64,000 nt of DNA. Source: Spirosoma aureum. Its GTDB lineage: Bacteria; Bacteroidota; Bacteroidia; Cytophagales; Spirosomataceae. Positions 1 through 8,344 of this stretch are shown here, piece after piece. Below the pieces are notes generated by a model. The model was not told the origin of the DNA. It did no database searches and saw nothing but the letters and a program-made list of their open reading frames with translations. The first letter of the stretch is position 1. Every line of letters begins with the position of its first letter. Where the stretch lies: NCBI RefSeq assembly GCF_011604685.1, contig NZ_CP050063.1:2564501-2628500 (forward strand). Reading direction: 5' to 3'. The translations under genes were made by a program, and so were the position numbers.

Positions 1-1
1 A

Positions 2-229
2 ACGCCTGCCCTGGCGGCTGGTTTGGGTTTTCTGGAGCCGCGCCGGGGCTGGATGCTGGCCATTGTGCAGGCCGTCGTTATCTGGCTTGGCTATATGATT
101 TTTGTGCCAACGCCCGATGGCCCTGCCGACCGGGATATTGAAAACTTCGGCCTATATGGCTCTATGATTCTGACGTTTGTGGGTAGCTTCATTGGCGGTC
201 TGCTCAAGCGGGCATTAGACCGGGGGTGA
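2..229 (+). CDS. C-terminal fragment of a small membrane protein (5' end outside window)
   Basis: The frame is already open at the left edge of the window (codons for TPALAAG precede the first possible start, a TTG at 23), so this is probably the end of a longer gene. The visible 75 residues contain two hydrophobic segments, one around MLAIVQAVVIWLGYMIFV and one around MILTFVGSFIGGLL, separated by an acidic polar loop, and a basic tail (KRALDRG). This suggests an inner membrane protein. I do not recognise a family and no function can be given. Confidence 0.55.
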   Translation, partial: TPALAAGLGFLEPRRGWMLAIVQAVVIWLGYMIFVPTPDGPADRDIENFGLYGSMILTFVGSFIGGLLKRALDRG

Positions 230-230
230 C

Positions 231-262
231 TTGTAGACCTTGAACCATAGAGCGTATTTTTG
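231..262 (+). promoter_or_regulatory. Putative Bacteroidota-type promoter for the 286 gene
   Basis: TTG at 231-233 is followed after 21 bases by TATTTTTG at 255-262, which fits the Bacteroidota -33/-7 pattern TTG-N19-21-TAnnTTTG. The start codon at 286 lies 23 bases downstream of the -7 element, leaving a short leader. This is pattern matching only; no transcript data are available. Confidence 0.5.
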
Positions 263-285
263 GTTATCTCTGAAAAAGGAAATAC

Positions 286-549
286 ATGGATTCACTCGTT
301 TTTCATATTGATGCTGACAAAGTCGATACTTATCTACTGGATAGTATTAAAGCTTATTTTGGGAATCGGCGGATCGAGATTATAGTAAAGCCGGAAGATA
401 CATTGACGGATATAGTGGCGAAAAATGAATTGGCCAATCATGATTACGCATTGCCTTACGAAGACATTAGACGAATTGCCGACGCTCTGGAGCGAAATGA
501 GCCTATTGATGTCGTTTCGGAAGTGAAGAAGTTTATGGCTTCAAAATGA
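286..549 (+). CDS. Small acidic protein, possible antitoxin-like
   Basis: An 87-residue soluble, acidic protein without signal peptide or membrane segment. The N-terminal half looks like alternating strands (LVFHIDADKVDTYLLDSI, RIEIIVKP) and the C-terminal half is helical and charged, ending in EVKKFMASK. Size, fold pattern and a stop codon that overlaps a downstream ATG (ATGA at 546-549) resemble antitoxins of type II toxin-antitoxin pairs, but the downstream frame closes after six codons (stop at 564-566) and no toxin gene follows. The antitoxin idea is therefore an inference from layout; the protein is otherwise unassigned. A good promoter match lies directly upstream. Confidence 0.6.
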   Translation: MDSLVFHIDADKVDTYLLDSIKAYFGNRRIEIIVKPEDTLTDIVAKNELANHDYALPYEDIRRIADALERNEPIDVVSEVKKFMASK

Positions 550-573
550 AGGCAACCCGTATTTAAACATCGG

Positions 574-1017
574 TCAATAGCGAAGCAGATAAGGCAAGTT
601 GCCTGCAATCCGGAATTCATCCAGTACATCAACAAAATTGCCAACTGTTGATTCTGGGCAGGGTCGTACAACAATCGCCAGTTCACCGGGCGTTAGCGCT
701 TCTTTTCTATGGCGAAACAAGGCTTCGCGTAGCTTGGTCGAGTGCCGATGAGCGGTAACAAAGTTTGCCCGACAAACAGACCCGCCTGGAAAATGGCAGA
801 ACTGAATTGTATCCCGATCAACCAGTATAATTTCCAGCACCCATTTCGACCGTTCAGGGATAATCCCTTTCCTGCAGCCCGGCACGTCCCAGCCACTAAC
901 TACAGTCGGTTGTTGAACTGCCTTTACCCACACAAAAAAGACGATCAGCAACAGGGCAATACTGACAAAGGGTGTCATGTCAATACGGGGTAACGAACGA
1001 TTTCGGCGATTGCGCAT
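574..1017 (-). CDS. ExbD/TolR-like protein lacking the membrane aspartate
   Basis: 147 residues. The layout is that of ExbD: short basic cytoplasmic N-terminus, one membrane helix (about residues 16-34, PFVSIALLLIVFFVW) and a periplasmic domain. ExbD normally forms, with ExbB, the proton channel that energises TonB; the critical residue is an aspartate in the helix (PF-I/V-D or PM-V-D). Here that position is serine (residue 19), so proton conduction by the classic mechanism looks impossible. It lies 21 bases downstream of a paralog with the same change. No ExbB or TonB gene is adjacent. It may be a structural or regulatory derivative; the family call rests on the N-terminal signature and topology. 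Confidence 0.75.
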   Translation of the reverse strand: MRNRRNRSLPRIDMTPFVSIALLLIVFFVWVKAVQQPTVVSGWDVPGCRKGIIPERSKWVLEIILVDRDTIQFCHFPGGSVCRANFVTAHRHSTKLREALFRHRKEALTPGELAIVVRPCPESTVGNFVDVLDEFRIAGNLPYLLRY

Positions 1018-1038
1018 AAAAGTAGCTTTTTCGATTGG

Positions 1039-1602
1039 TCAACTGTTTGGCTGTGAACTGAAATAAGCTGGTTTTTTTAGATACACGGGCTCTCTGAAAA
1101 ACGAGGATGGATACCGGATAAACAGCCGTTCATAATGCTGGATCATTAGCTGATCATCGCTGGTGAGGTCGGATAGGAGCAGATAGGGTAGATTGCCGAC
1201 AAGTTTTAGTGCTTTCAGCGTGTTGGCCACATTTCCGAAAGTGGCAAAGGAAGTCGGCTTAATTACGACTGCTACATCGCCATTCGCTGAATTTTTCACG
1301 GTTTCCAGCAATTTATTCAGGCCTTCTGGTCCGTAACCAGTTTGCTGTAATTCCGACTTATCGTTCCCGTGCCAATACTGCATAAAACCAATTCGGTCTT
1401 TATCCAGTAAGAATAGCGTTACTACTTTCTGGGGATAAACCGGCGATTCATAATTATGACAACCCGATGGCACTGTAACACCCATGATAACCGGGCGCTG
1501 AATGGCTTTCTGAAACACGAAGAACACGATCAGTAACAAGGCAATACTGACAAACGGTGTGAAGTCGATTCGGACCGGGATATAGGATCGGCGGGTTATC
1601 AT
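1039..1602 (-). CDS. ExbD/TolR-like protein, second paralog lacking the membrane aspartate
   Basis: 187 residues, the first gene of a two-gene unit with the 147-residue paralog. Residues 11-30 (RIDFTPFVSIALLLIVFFVF) align without gaps to the paralog and to ExbD, with serine again at residue 19 in place of the channel aspartate. The periplasmic part is longer, contains VAVVIKPTSFATFGNVANTL like the second half of ExbD domains, and ends in a tail with many aromatic and basic residues (about 145-187). A cysteine shortly after the membrane helix is shared with the neighbour. ATG start at 1602 chosen because the basic N-terminus of the family follows directly. No ExbB partner is visible in this window. 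Confidence 0.75.
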   Translation of the reverse strand: MITRRSYIPVRIDFTPFVSIALLLIVFFVFQKAIQRPVIMGVTVPSGCHNYESPVYPQKVVTLFLLDKDRIGFMQYWHGNDKSELQQTGYGPEGLNKLLETVKNSANGDVAVVIKPTSFATFGNVANTLKALKLVGNLPYLLLSDLTSDDQLMIQHYERLFIRYPSSFFREPVYLKKPAYFSSQPNS

Positions 1603-1701
1603 AGCGATCAGGTTTTTTAGCCGATTGATGTCTTATTGGCTGTATTTCCATAAACCCACTCTGGTTTTCGTACCTTTACTGTTATTATCCTATTGGTAGA
1701 T

Positions 1702-2187
1702 ATGGATATGAGCACGTACGAACGTAATGCGAACCGACTAACCGTTTTTCTATTACTTGTGGAGATTGGTTTGGCCGTCGCCGGAACAATAAAACTATCA
1801 GGACCCATCCCAATTCACTTTAAAGGGAACGGCGAACCCAATCGCTGGGGTAATCCGTCAACGTTACTGGTGATCGCCTTTGTCGGTTGTTGTTTAGTCG
1901 GCTTATTGTGGATTATTCGCCATTCGTCCACCGAACTGATGAATATTTCTGGTTCGCCTACGTCAGAGAACAGGGCCAATCAACAACAGAATACCAACCA
2001 ATTATTGGCTACGATTCGCGCCATAGTGGCTGGCTTGTTTTTAGGCGTCATTAGCCAAATCCTATGGGTGAGTTTCTACCATCAGAAGCAGATTATTCTA
2101 TGGCCATCGTTCCTGTTTATAGCGCTTATCCTGGCTAGTACGTTATTCGGGCTAATCAGCGCATTACGATTATCCGCAGATCGCTAA
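1702..2187 (+). CDS. DUF1648-type membrane protein
   Basis: About 161 residues with four hydrophobic segments. The first helix is followed by the DUF1648 signature (GPIPIHFKGNGEPNRWG), in which proline, HF, G and RWG are the conserved features; this domain is also found in SdpI-like proteins. The role of single-domain members is not established. The start is set at the ATG at 1702 (an ATG two codons later at 1708 is equally possible); an in-frame TTG at 1693 looks less likely. The gene is transcribed away from the ExbD-like pair and sits just upstream of the FAD/Fe-S dehydrogenase without obvious coupling. Confidence 0.75.
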   Translation: MDMSTYERNANRLTVFLLLVEIGLAVAGTIKLSGPIPIHFKGNGEPNRWGNPSTLLVIAFVGCCLVGLLWIIRHSSTELMNISGSPTSENRANQQQNTNQLLATIRAIVAGLFLGVISQILWVSFYHQKQIILWPSFLFIALILASTLFGLISALRLSADR

Positions 2188-2199
2188 ACAGTTTCGTCG

Positions 2200-2207
2200 T
2201 ATCTTTG
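2200..2207 (+). promoter_or_regulatory. TAnnTTTG -7 element directly abutting the dehydrogenase start codon
   Basis: TATCTTTG matches the Bacteroidota -7 consensus exactly and ends only four bases before the ATG at 2212. If transcription starts at the usual distance, the mRNA would be leaderless or nearly so. I see no convincing TTG at the -33 position, so the call depends on the -7 box and its place. Confidence 0.45.
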
Positions 2208-2211
2208 ACCT

Positions 2212-5187
2212 ATGTTCCGTCTCCCTCATAAACCGCCCTTCGCCACGCTGGAGCCTTCTTTTGAAGGTGATTTATATTTTGATGAATCGCCTGAACATAC
2301 CGCTCAGCGTGTGCTCTATGCCACCGATGCATCGGTGTATCAGGAAATGCCCATTGCCGTAGCACTGCCGAAGTCGGTTGCCGATATTAAACGACTGCTG
2401 CGGTTTGCCCAGCAACACGGACTGGGTCTGATTCCGCGTGCGGCCGGAACATCGCTGGCCGGGCAGGTTGTAGGAAGTGGTATTGTGGTCGATATTTCTA
2501 AATATTTTGGTCAGGTTCTGGATGTCAACGCTGACCAGAAATGGGTGCGTGTTCAGCCGGGAGTTATCCGCGACGACCTCAATGCCTATCTGAAACCACA
2601 TGGTCTCCTCTTCGGACCAGAAACATCGACCGCAAGCCGTGCCATGATTGGTGGCATGATTGGCAACAATTCATGCGGACTTCATTCCATTGTTTGGGGA
2701 ACCACCCGCGACCATCTGCTCGACGTTCGTGTTGTATTGAGCGATGGCGCCGAAGTAACGTTCGGGCCGCTTACCCGCGAGCAGTTCGACGCGAAATGCC
2801 GGGGCGAAAATGTCGTTAGTCCATTGGAGCAGCGACTATATGTTCAGTTCCGCGACTGGTTATCCAGTCAAAATGTTCAGCAGCACATCCGGGATGGCTA
2901 CCCAAAACCAACCGTTTCGCGCCGAAATACGGGCTATGCGCTGGATGCATTGGTCGATTTTTGGGGCGTGGAGTCGGATGATTCACATCTCCCTGCTAAA
3001 ACATTCAACTTTGCTCATCTCATTGCTGGATCTGAAGGGACACTTTGCTTTATTGTCGAAGCAAAACTGAACCTGTTGCCCTTACCACCTAAAGAAACGG
3101 CGCTCGTATGTGCGCATTTCGATACCATTCGGCAATCACTGGAAGCAAACCTGGTGGCGTTGGCCCATCAGTGCTATGCTTCGGAACTGGTGGATGATTA
3201 TATTCTGCAACTGACCAAAACCAACATCGAGCAGACGAAGAACCGCACGTTTGTCGAAGGCGATCCGAAGGCGATCCTGATGGTTGAGTTTTTTGATGAT
3301 ACCGTGACCGGTGTTCAACGGCAAGCCGAAGCGTTTGTGGCTGCTCTTCGGGCCAAAAATCTGGGCTATGCCTACCCGATTCTGTTTGACGAAGAAACCA
3401 AAAAGCCCTGGGCATTACGGAAGGCCGGATTGAGTATCATGTATAATATTCCCGGCGACGAAAAACCGGCCAACGTCATTGAGGACACGGCGGTTGATGT
3501 GCACGACCTGCCCGACTATATCGACGAACTGGATAAAATGGCGTGGGAAAATCACGGCTTGAAACTCGAATATTCGGCCCATGCCGGAGCCGGAGAAATT
3601 CACGTGTTGCCACTCATTAACCTCAAATCGTCGGAGGGGCGTACCAAGTTTCGGGCGTTACTGATGGATACGGCGCAACTGGTCAAAAAATACGGCGGTT
3701 CGTTGTCGGGCGAGCATGGTGACGGGCGGCTGCGGGGTGAATGCATCGCGTTTATGCTCGGTCCCGAAAACTACCAGCTGTGCAAAGATGTGAAGGCGCT
3801 CTGGGACCCACATAATACATTCAATCCCGGCAAAGTTGTCGATACGCCACCCATGAACGAGTCACTGCGTTCGGAAGCTGATGTGGTGATTCCGCAACCG
3901 AAGACCGTTTTTGATTTCTCCAAAGATGGTGGACTGCTCGAACTGGCTGAAAAATGTTCGGGTTCGGGCGATTGTCGCAAAACGGAAATCTCCGGTGGAA
4001 CGATGTGCCCAAGCTATATGGCTACCCGGCGCGAACGCGATACGACGCGGGCAAGAGCCAATATTTTGCGGCATTTTTACGGCAATACCCAGAAACCGAC
4101 CGACCACGACTACGCGACGGTCAAGGAAGTTCTGGACTTATGCCTGTCGTGCAAAGCCTGTAAAGCGGAATGTCCATCAAGCGTGGACATGACACGCATG
4201 AAGGCTGAATTTACGCAGCAGCAATACCGCGAATCCGGGATTCCATTACGGGCAAAACTGGTCGGGAATTTTACAAAACTGATGTCGCTGGCCAGTATCG
4301 CTCCCTGGGCCTATAATGCGATATACGATACACCTTCGCTTCGACGTATTGCCAATAAAACGGTTGGTTTTCACCCCGACCGAACAATGCCGGAACTGGC
4401 TGGAACGACGTTGAGAAAATGGTTTTCGGCGAGGAGTAAGGAGAAAAACGGACAGCAACGTGCTCAGGTTCTCCTTTTCTGCGATGAATTTACGAATTAC
4501 AACGATGTGGAGGTTGGCCAGAAAGCAATTCAGTTGCTGGAGCGTTTAGGTTATGCCGTTACTATTCCTAACCACGTTGAGAGCGGGCGAACGTATTTAT
4601 CGAAAGGATTGGTTGATGATGCCCGGCAGATCGCTATTCGAAATGTAACGTTGCTCAAAGACCTGATTACAGCCGAAACGCCATTGATTGGTCTGGAACC
4701 TTCGGCGATCCTGACCTTCCGCGACGAATATTCTGATCTTGTACCGGCTGAATTAAAGGCCGATGCTCAGCGAATCGCTCAGCACGTTTTCCTGTTTGAG
4801 GAATGGGTTGCGCGTGAGATTGACAACAGGCGAATTGATAGCAGCTCATTCATTGACGAGGTAAGACAGGTGAAAATCCACGGCCATTGCCACCAGAAAG
4901 CCTTGTCGTCGATGGTTCCGGTGAAAAAAATGCTATCGCTTCCTAAAAACTATCAGGTTCAGTTAATACCATCAGGTTGTTGCGGCATGGCAGGCTCGTT
5001 TGGGTACGAAACCGAACATTACGATCTGTCGATGCAAATTGGCGAACTCGTGTTGTTCCCTGCTGTCCGACAGGCAGAAGAAGCCATCATTTCGGCTGCC
5101 GGTACCAGTTGCCGACACCAGATAAAAGACGGAACCGGACGAAAAGCGCAGCACCCCGCCGAAATTTTATTTGATGCACTTAAGTAG
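2212..5187 (+). CDS. FAD-linked oxidase fused to Fe-S (CCG-domain) reductase, D-lactate/D-2-hydroxyglutarate dehydrogenase type
   Basis: 991 residues, the full length of YdiJ-like two-part dehydrogenases. The N-terminal half is a GlcD-type flavoprotein: the FAD-binding PP-loop PRAAGTSLAGQ at about 75-85, GGMIGNNSCG near 145-155, and the C-terminal oxidase signature LSGEHGDGRLRGE near 497-510. The second half carries ferredoxin-like clusters (CSGSGDCRK near 582 and CLSCKACKAECP near 645) and CCG-type segments (HGHCHQK near 890, GCCGMAGSFG near 921). Such enzymes oxidise D-2-hydroxyacids and pass electrons through Fe-S clusters to a carrier or quinone, usually at the inner face of the membrane. 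The exact substrate cannot be read from sequence. It appears to be a single-gene unit with its own promoter. Confidence 0.93.
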   Translation: MFRLPHKPPFATLEPSFEGDLYFDESPEHTAQRVLYATDASVYQEMPIAVALPKSVADIKRLLRFAQQHGLGLIPRAAGTSLAGQVVGSGIVVDISKYFGQVLDVNADQKWVRVQPGVIRDDLNAYLKPHGLLFGPETSTASRAMIGGMIGNNSCGLHSIVWGTTRDHLLDVRVVLSDGAEVTFGPLTREQFDAKCRGENVVSPLEQRLYVQFRDWLSSQNVQQHIRDGYPKPTVSRRNTGYALDALVDFWGVESDDSHLPAKTFNFAHLIAGSEGTLCFIVEAKLNLLPLPPKETALVCAHFDTIRQSLEANLVALAHQCYASELVDDYILQLTKTNIEQTKNRTFVEGDPKAILMVEFFDDTVTGVQRQAEAFVAALRAKNLGYAYPILFDEETKKPWALRKAGLSIMYNIPGDEKPANVIEDTAVDVHDLPDYIDELDKMAWENHGLKLEYSAHAGAGEIHVLPLINLKSSEGRTKFRALLMDTAQLVKKYGGSLSGEHGDGRLRGECIAFMLGPENYQLCKDVKALWDPHNTFNPGKVVDTPPMNESLRSEADVVIPQPKTVFDFSKDGGLLELAEKCSGSGDCRKTEISGGTMCPSYMATRRERDTTRARANILRHFYGNTQKPTDHDYATVKEVLDLCLSCKACKAECPSSVDMTRMKAEFTQQQYRESGIPLRAKLVGNFTKLMSLASIAPWAYNAIYDTPSLRRIANKTVGFHPDRTMPELAGTTLRKWFSARSKEKNGQQRAQVLLFCDEFTNYNDVEVGQKAIQLLERLGYAVTIPNHVESGRTYLSKGLVDDARQIAIRNVTLLKDLITAETPLIGLEPSAILTFRDEYSDLVPAELKADAQRIAQHVFLFEEWVAREIDNRRIDSSSFIDEVRQVKIHGHCHQKALSSMVPVKKMLSLPKNYQVQLIPSGCCGMAGSFGYETEHYDLSMQIGELVLFPAVRQAEEAIISAAGTSCRHQIKDGTGRKAQHPAEILFDALK

Positions 5188-5390
5188 CGTGGACGAGACC
5201 TTGTGATTGAGTAAACGATCCTCCAAAGCGCAACATCAACAGAGCAATAGCTACTTAGCTCCGCTTCGCAACTGGATGTGTCCGTCTGAAACGAGCAAGA
5301 TGATTTTCTAACGGAGACATCCTGTTTGCAAACACCAAACCTTTTCTGTTCCTGGTGGTTTTGCATAAACCGAAAACATTCACAGCAATC

Positions 5391-6482
5391 ATGGAGAACT
5401 CAAATTCATCAGCCCTTAGCGATGGTGCACAACAAGCCAATATCGTTTCCAACGAAAATGCGGAAGCCATGTTCGGTGCCGATCAGGGCGAAACAAATAT
5501 GGTTAAACTCGTGGACGGCAAGTTGACGCCCATTGGTGATACCGAAGACGATGTTATGGACGAACAGCTCCGCAACCGTTACAGTAGTGACGAAGAGCGG
5601 AGCTTGCAGGGTGACCAGCAGCATAGTAAAACGTACGAAAACTCGGATGCTGCCTTACGCATAGGGGATGTGATCGACAGTCGTGAACTACCTAATGACC
5701 CAATTGCTGAAGCCGAATTAACGGGTAATCCCGATGCGGGCGATACCGTTAACACGGGTTTGCCATCTGAAGATGCCCCGAATGATCGTACCGAAAAGGG
5801 TACAGATTCTACCCCAACGGGGGCATTTGGTACCTGGGCATTTCCGGCCGGAGTAGGCGATATATCGGTTCAGAACTCGGTTCCGACAACACCGCCTTCA
5901 CCTGATCCAACGCAGCCTGTGCCGGGAATTCCTGAAACACCACCAACGCCACCCGTTCCCGGTCCCGAAATTCCGGATCTGCCAGGATCGCCCAGACCGG
6001 CAAATCCCGAAATTCAGGAGCCCGATCAGCCCGATCGCTCACATGAAATCAATGCAGGATATACAACGGCGCGACATCGGGTAGCAACTACCGATTTTCT
6101 GACGTATACCGCCGAAGTGTCAGGCCTGATCGATGAGACGGATGTGGAATTGAATGAATCCGCTCCGGATGAATCTACGCCAGATAGTCGCTACCAAGGG
6201 CAGGCCGCTGGTCCTGATGATCAGGGTATGGAAGAGAAACCGGATACCGGCGATGCTGCCCATCCCTATGATGTGAGCGCTAAAGATGCTGACGTGTATC
6301 AGCCAGGTGAACGTCCGGAAGAGAAAAAAGAAGCCCAGCAGCTACCCCGTGAAATGGCTGACGAAAGCAGTATAACGGCGCAGGATATGATTTCCGGCCC
6401 GGATCGATCGGATCAGAAGTCGACAGAAGGACTCGATCGAAAATACAATGATCCTGAAGCTGCCCGCGATATGGCGAGTTAA
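5391..6482 (+). CDS. Acidic, disordered, proline-rich protein of unknown function
   Basis: 363 residues from the ATG at 5391; an upstream GTG at 5355 would add residues of unlike composition. There is no signal peptide, membrane segment or recognisable domain. Composition is strongly acidic and polar (Asp, Glu, Ser, Thr, Gly), with a proline-rich stretch around residues 150-220 (PTTPPSPDPTQPVPG, PETPPTPPVPGPEIP). It is probably intrinsically disordered. The tail (AAKDADVYQPGE-like to ARDMAS) is also hydrophilic. It is followed by a strong hairpin terminator and is a separate unit. It may belong to the same group of hydrophilic proteins as the tail of the 8752 gene and the coiled-coil protein at 19974, but no function is claimed. 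Confidence 0.75.
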   Translation: MENSNSSALSDGAQQANIVSNENAEAMFGADQGETNMVKLVDGKLTPIGDTEDDVMDEQLRNRYSSDEERSLQGDQQHSKTYENSDAALRIGDVIDSRELPNDPIAEAELTGNPDAGDTVNTGLPSEDAPNDRTEKGTDSTPTGAFGTWAFPAGVGDISVQNSVPTTPPSPDPTQPVPGIPETPPTPPVPGPEIPDLPGSPRPANPEIQEPDQPDRSHEINAGYTTARHRVATTDFLTYTAEVSGLIDETDVELNESAPDESTPDSRYQGQAAGPDDQGMEEKPDTGDAAHPYDVSAKDADVYQPGERPEEKKEAQQLPREMADESSITAQDMISGPDRSDQKSTEGLDRKYNDPEAARDMAS

Positions 6483-6500
6483 GCTAGTGAATAGATTGAT

Positions 6501-6581
6501 GTAACGCGGGCGGAAACGCGATTCTGATAAGCACAATTTGTGTATACTCAGAGCGTGGGTTTCCGCCCGCGTTACTTTTTT
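6501..6581 (+). terminator. Long-stem intrinsic terminator
   Basis: A perfect 17-base inverted repeat (GTAACGCGGGCGGAAAC at 6501-6517 with its complement at 6559-6575) encloses a 41-base loop that itself contains CACAA/TTGTG, and is followed by TTTTTT at 6576-6581. It ends transcription of the acidic protein gene before the DUF1080 gene. Confidence 0.85.
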
Positions 6582-6612
6582 CCTACTTTTAGCCGCTAAA
6601 TCTTTTAAGACC

Positions 6613-7305
6613 ATGAAAAAATTACTGATTCCCTGTCTGTTGTTAAGCGCAATGGCAGTGGCAACTCCCCCCGACAAAAAACCAAAGTGGACGGCCCTTT
6701 TTAATGGTAAAGAAATTAAAGGGTGGCATAGCTATCATAAAGATGGTGTTGTTGGCTGGAGCATTGAAGATGGGGCATTAACGCCCGACGGTACGGGTGG
6801 GGATCTTGTTACCGATAAAGAATATGAAAATTTTGAACTGGAGTTTGAATTCAAAATTCCAAAAGGCAGCAATAGTGGTGTTGTCTACAAAATTATCGAC
6901 AGCCCAGATATTAAATCGACGTATATGTCGGGCCCTGAATACCAGGTAATTGATGATAAAGGGTATCTGGATGGCGACGGGAAACCGTATAAACTGAAAG
7001 ATACTCAGTTAACGGGCGCTAATTATGATATGATTCCGCCCGCCGATATGAACGTGACAAAAGCGCCGGGCGAATGGAACAAAGGACGGATTGTAGTCAA
7101 CAATAATCATGTCGAACATTATCTGAATGGGAAGAAAATGGTCGATTATGAATACGGTTCCGACGATTGGAAGCAACTGGTGGCCAAAAGTAAGTTTGCG
7201 AACTGGCCTTATGCCAAACCTCATGCAAAAGGTAAAATAGCCTTGCAAAACCATAGTCCCAAAGAGCGCGTCTGGTATCGGAACGTTCAGATTCGGGAGT
7301 TGTAA
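6613..7305 (+). CDS. Exported DUF1080 (3-keto-disaccharide hydrolase-like) protein
   Basis: 230 residues from the ATG at 6613, which begins a clean signal peptide (MKKLLIPCLLLSAMAVATP). The mature protein starts with KWTALFNGKEIKGWHSY, the hallmark opening of PF06439, and continues with GWSIEDGALTPDG, GGDLVTDKEYENFELEFEFKI and SNSGVVYKI, all conserved in the family. The fold is a concanavalin-like jelly roll; characterised members hydrolyse 3-keto-glycosides in the periplasm. The end (VWYRNVQIREL) is the usual C-terminal strand, so the protein is complete. It lies between two strong terminators and is a single-gene unit. Confidence 0.9.
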   Translation: MKKLLIPCLLLSAMAVATPPDKKPKWTALFNGKEIKGWHSYHKDGVVGWSIEDGALTPDGTGGDLVTDKEYENFELEFEFKIPKGSNSGVVYKIIDSPDIKSTYMSGPEYQVIDDKGYLDGDGKPYKLKDTQLTGANYDMIPPADMNVTKAPGEWNKGRIVVNNNHVEHYLNGKKMVDYEYGSDDWKQLVAKSKFANWPYAKPHAKGKIALQNHSPKERVWYRNVQIREL

Positions 7306-7325
7306 TATACTATTGAGTTGGAATG

Positions 7326-7358
7326 AAGGCCCAAATGCATGCATTTGGGCCTTTTTTT
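7326..7358 (+). terminator. Intrinsic terminator with a 28-base perfect palindrome
   Basis: AAGGCCCAAATGCA at 7326-7339 is followed at once by its complement to 7353, then a run of T to 7358. It lies 20 bases after the DUF1080 stop codon. The A-rich left arm also permits some use on the minus strand. Confidence 0.9.
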
Positions 7359-7472
7359 ATGAATAATAGGGAAAGCAACCGTAAACGATGAGATCAATCT
7401 TATCGACCACTTTGCGAGGTGAAATCATTTACTCGATTCACCCAATAACCTTGAACAGGCAAGTGGATCAAG

Positions 7473-7877
7473 CTACTCATAATCTATTCGTTTTCGATTC
7501 GCTTTTACGTCTCCCTTCCGCTTCTTCTCCGCAATCCGCTCGTCGACCGATGCCTTCGACGGTTTGGTTGCTTTTCGGGGTTTTGGTTTCTCAAAGGCTT
7601 TTTCAATCAGGCGATAGAATTTCTTTGTAACCTTCTCTTTGTTAGCCAACTGCGTCCGTTCGGTTTGGTGGGTAAGCACCAGCTCGCCGTCGGTAGTGAG
7701 TTTACCGGCCAGTTTTTCTTCCAGAATGGCCCGTTCCTCGTCGCTAAGCAGGGCTGAGTTGCGAACATCGAAGCGGAGTTCGGCTTTGGTCGCTACTTTA
7801 TTCACGTTCTGGCCACCTGCACCCCCACTTCGGGCAAACTGATAATGTATGTCGGATAGTAGGCGGTTCGGGTCCAT
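7473..7877 (-). CDS. arfB: Alternative ribosome-rescue factor (peptidyl-tRNA hydrolase ArfB)
   Basis: 134 residues, the normal length for ArfB (YaeJ). It carries the GGQ catalytic motif of class I release factors in the typical context SGGAGGQNVNKVATKAELRF (residues 15-34), and a C-terminal tail rich in Lys and Arg (from about 95) that in ArfB enters the empty mRNA channel of stalled ribosomes. The protein hydrolyses peptidyl-tRNA on stalled ribosomes. It lacks the codon-recognition domains of RF1/RF2, which separates it from true release factors. Single gene, convergent with the DUF1080 gene. Confidence 0.92.
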   Translation of the reverse strand: MDPNRLLSDIHYQFARSGGAGGQNVNKVATKAELRFDVRNSALLSDEERAILEEKLAGKLTTDGELVLTHQTERTQLANKEKVTKKFYRLIEKAFEKPKPRKATKPSKASVDERIAEKKRKGDVKANRKRIDYE

Positions 7878-7981
7878 CTATAGTCGAGTCAGTTAGTAGA
7901 TTTTATTTGAAAAAGTGATCACTGAACGAACAATCCCTGAAAGGAACAGTTCTTTTTGTCAAAACTAATGGATTCAACGTT

Positions 7982-8323
7982 ATGGCACATCACGATCAAA
8001 AAATCGCCACGATGCTGGACGATACACTGGCTACCCTCGGTGGTGGAGCGCCCTCAACAACACCCGATGATGGAGTGAATCTAATACAGGAATGGATTGG
8101 GGTTGTGCGGTCAAACGTAAGCACGCAATGGGTAGCCGAACCCCTTGAAAAACTTCGTGACGCAATCAACGCCAATAATATCCGGGAAGTCGAACGCCTT
8201 TTATACGACCTCTCCGGCGAAACGATCGATCTGGCCAACAATGCCGCCGAAGGTGACTATAAACAAGGTTTGCAGAACCTGTCGACAGCCCTGAAAGATT
8301 TTGCGCAGGGGCTGGCGAAATAA
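7982..8323 (+). CDS. Array protein 1: small helical protein of a local paralogous family
   Basis: 113 residues, first of eight tandem paralogs. All share a plan: an opening helix (here MLDDTLATLGGG), a turn with T/S-P-x-D-G (TTPDDGV), a segment with LI-x-x-W (NLIQEWIGVV), then L-x2-L-[RK] (EPLEKLRDAI), an LL-x-[DE]-L core (RLLYDLSGETIDLA) and a final amphipathic helix (LQNLSTALKDFAQGLAK). There is no signal peptide or membrane segment. The predicted fold is an all-helical bundle in the cytoplasm. I do not recognise the family. The next paralog follows after 21 bases. Confidence 0.85.
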   Translation: MAHHDQKIATMLDDTLATLGGGAPSTTPDDGVNLIQEWIGVVRSNVSTQWVAEPLEKLRDAINANNIREVERLLYDLSGETIDLANNAAEGDYKQGLQNLSTALKDFAQGLAK

Positions 8324-8344
8324 CTTTAATCAACAGACAAAACT

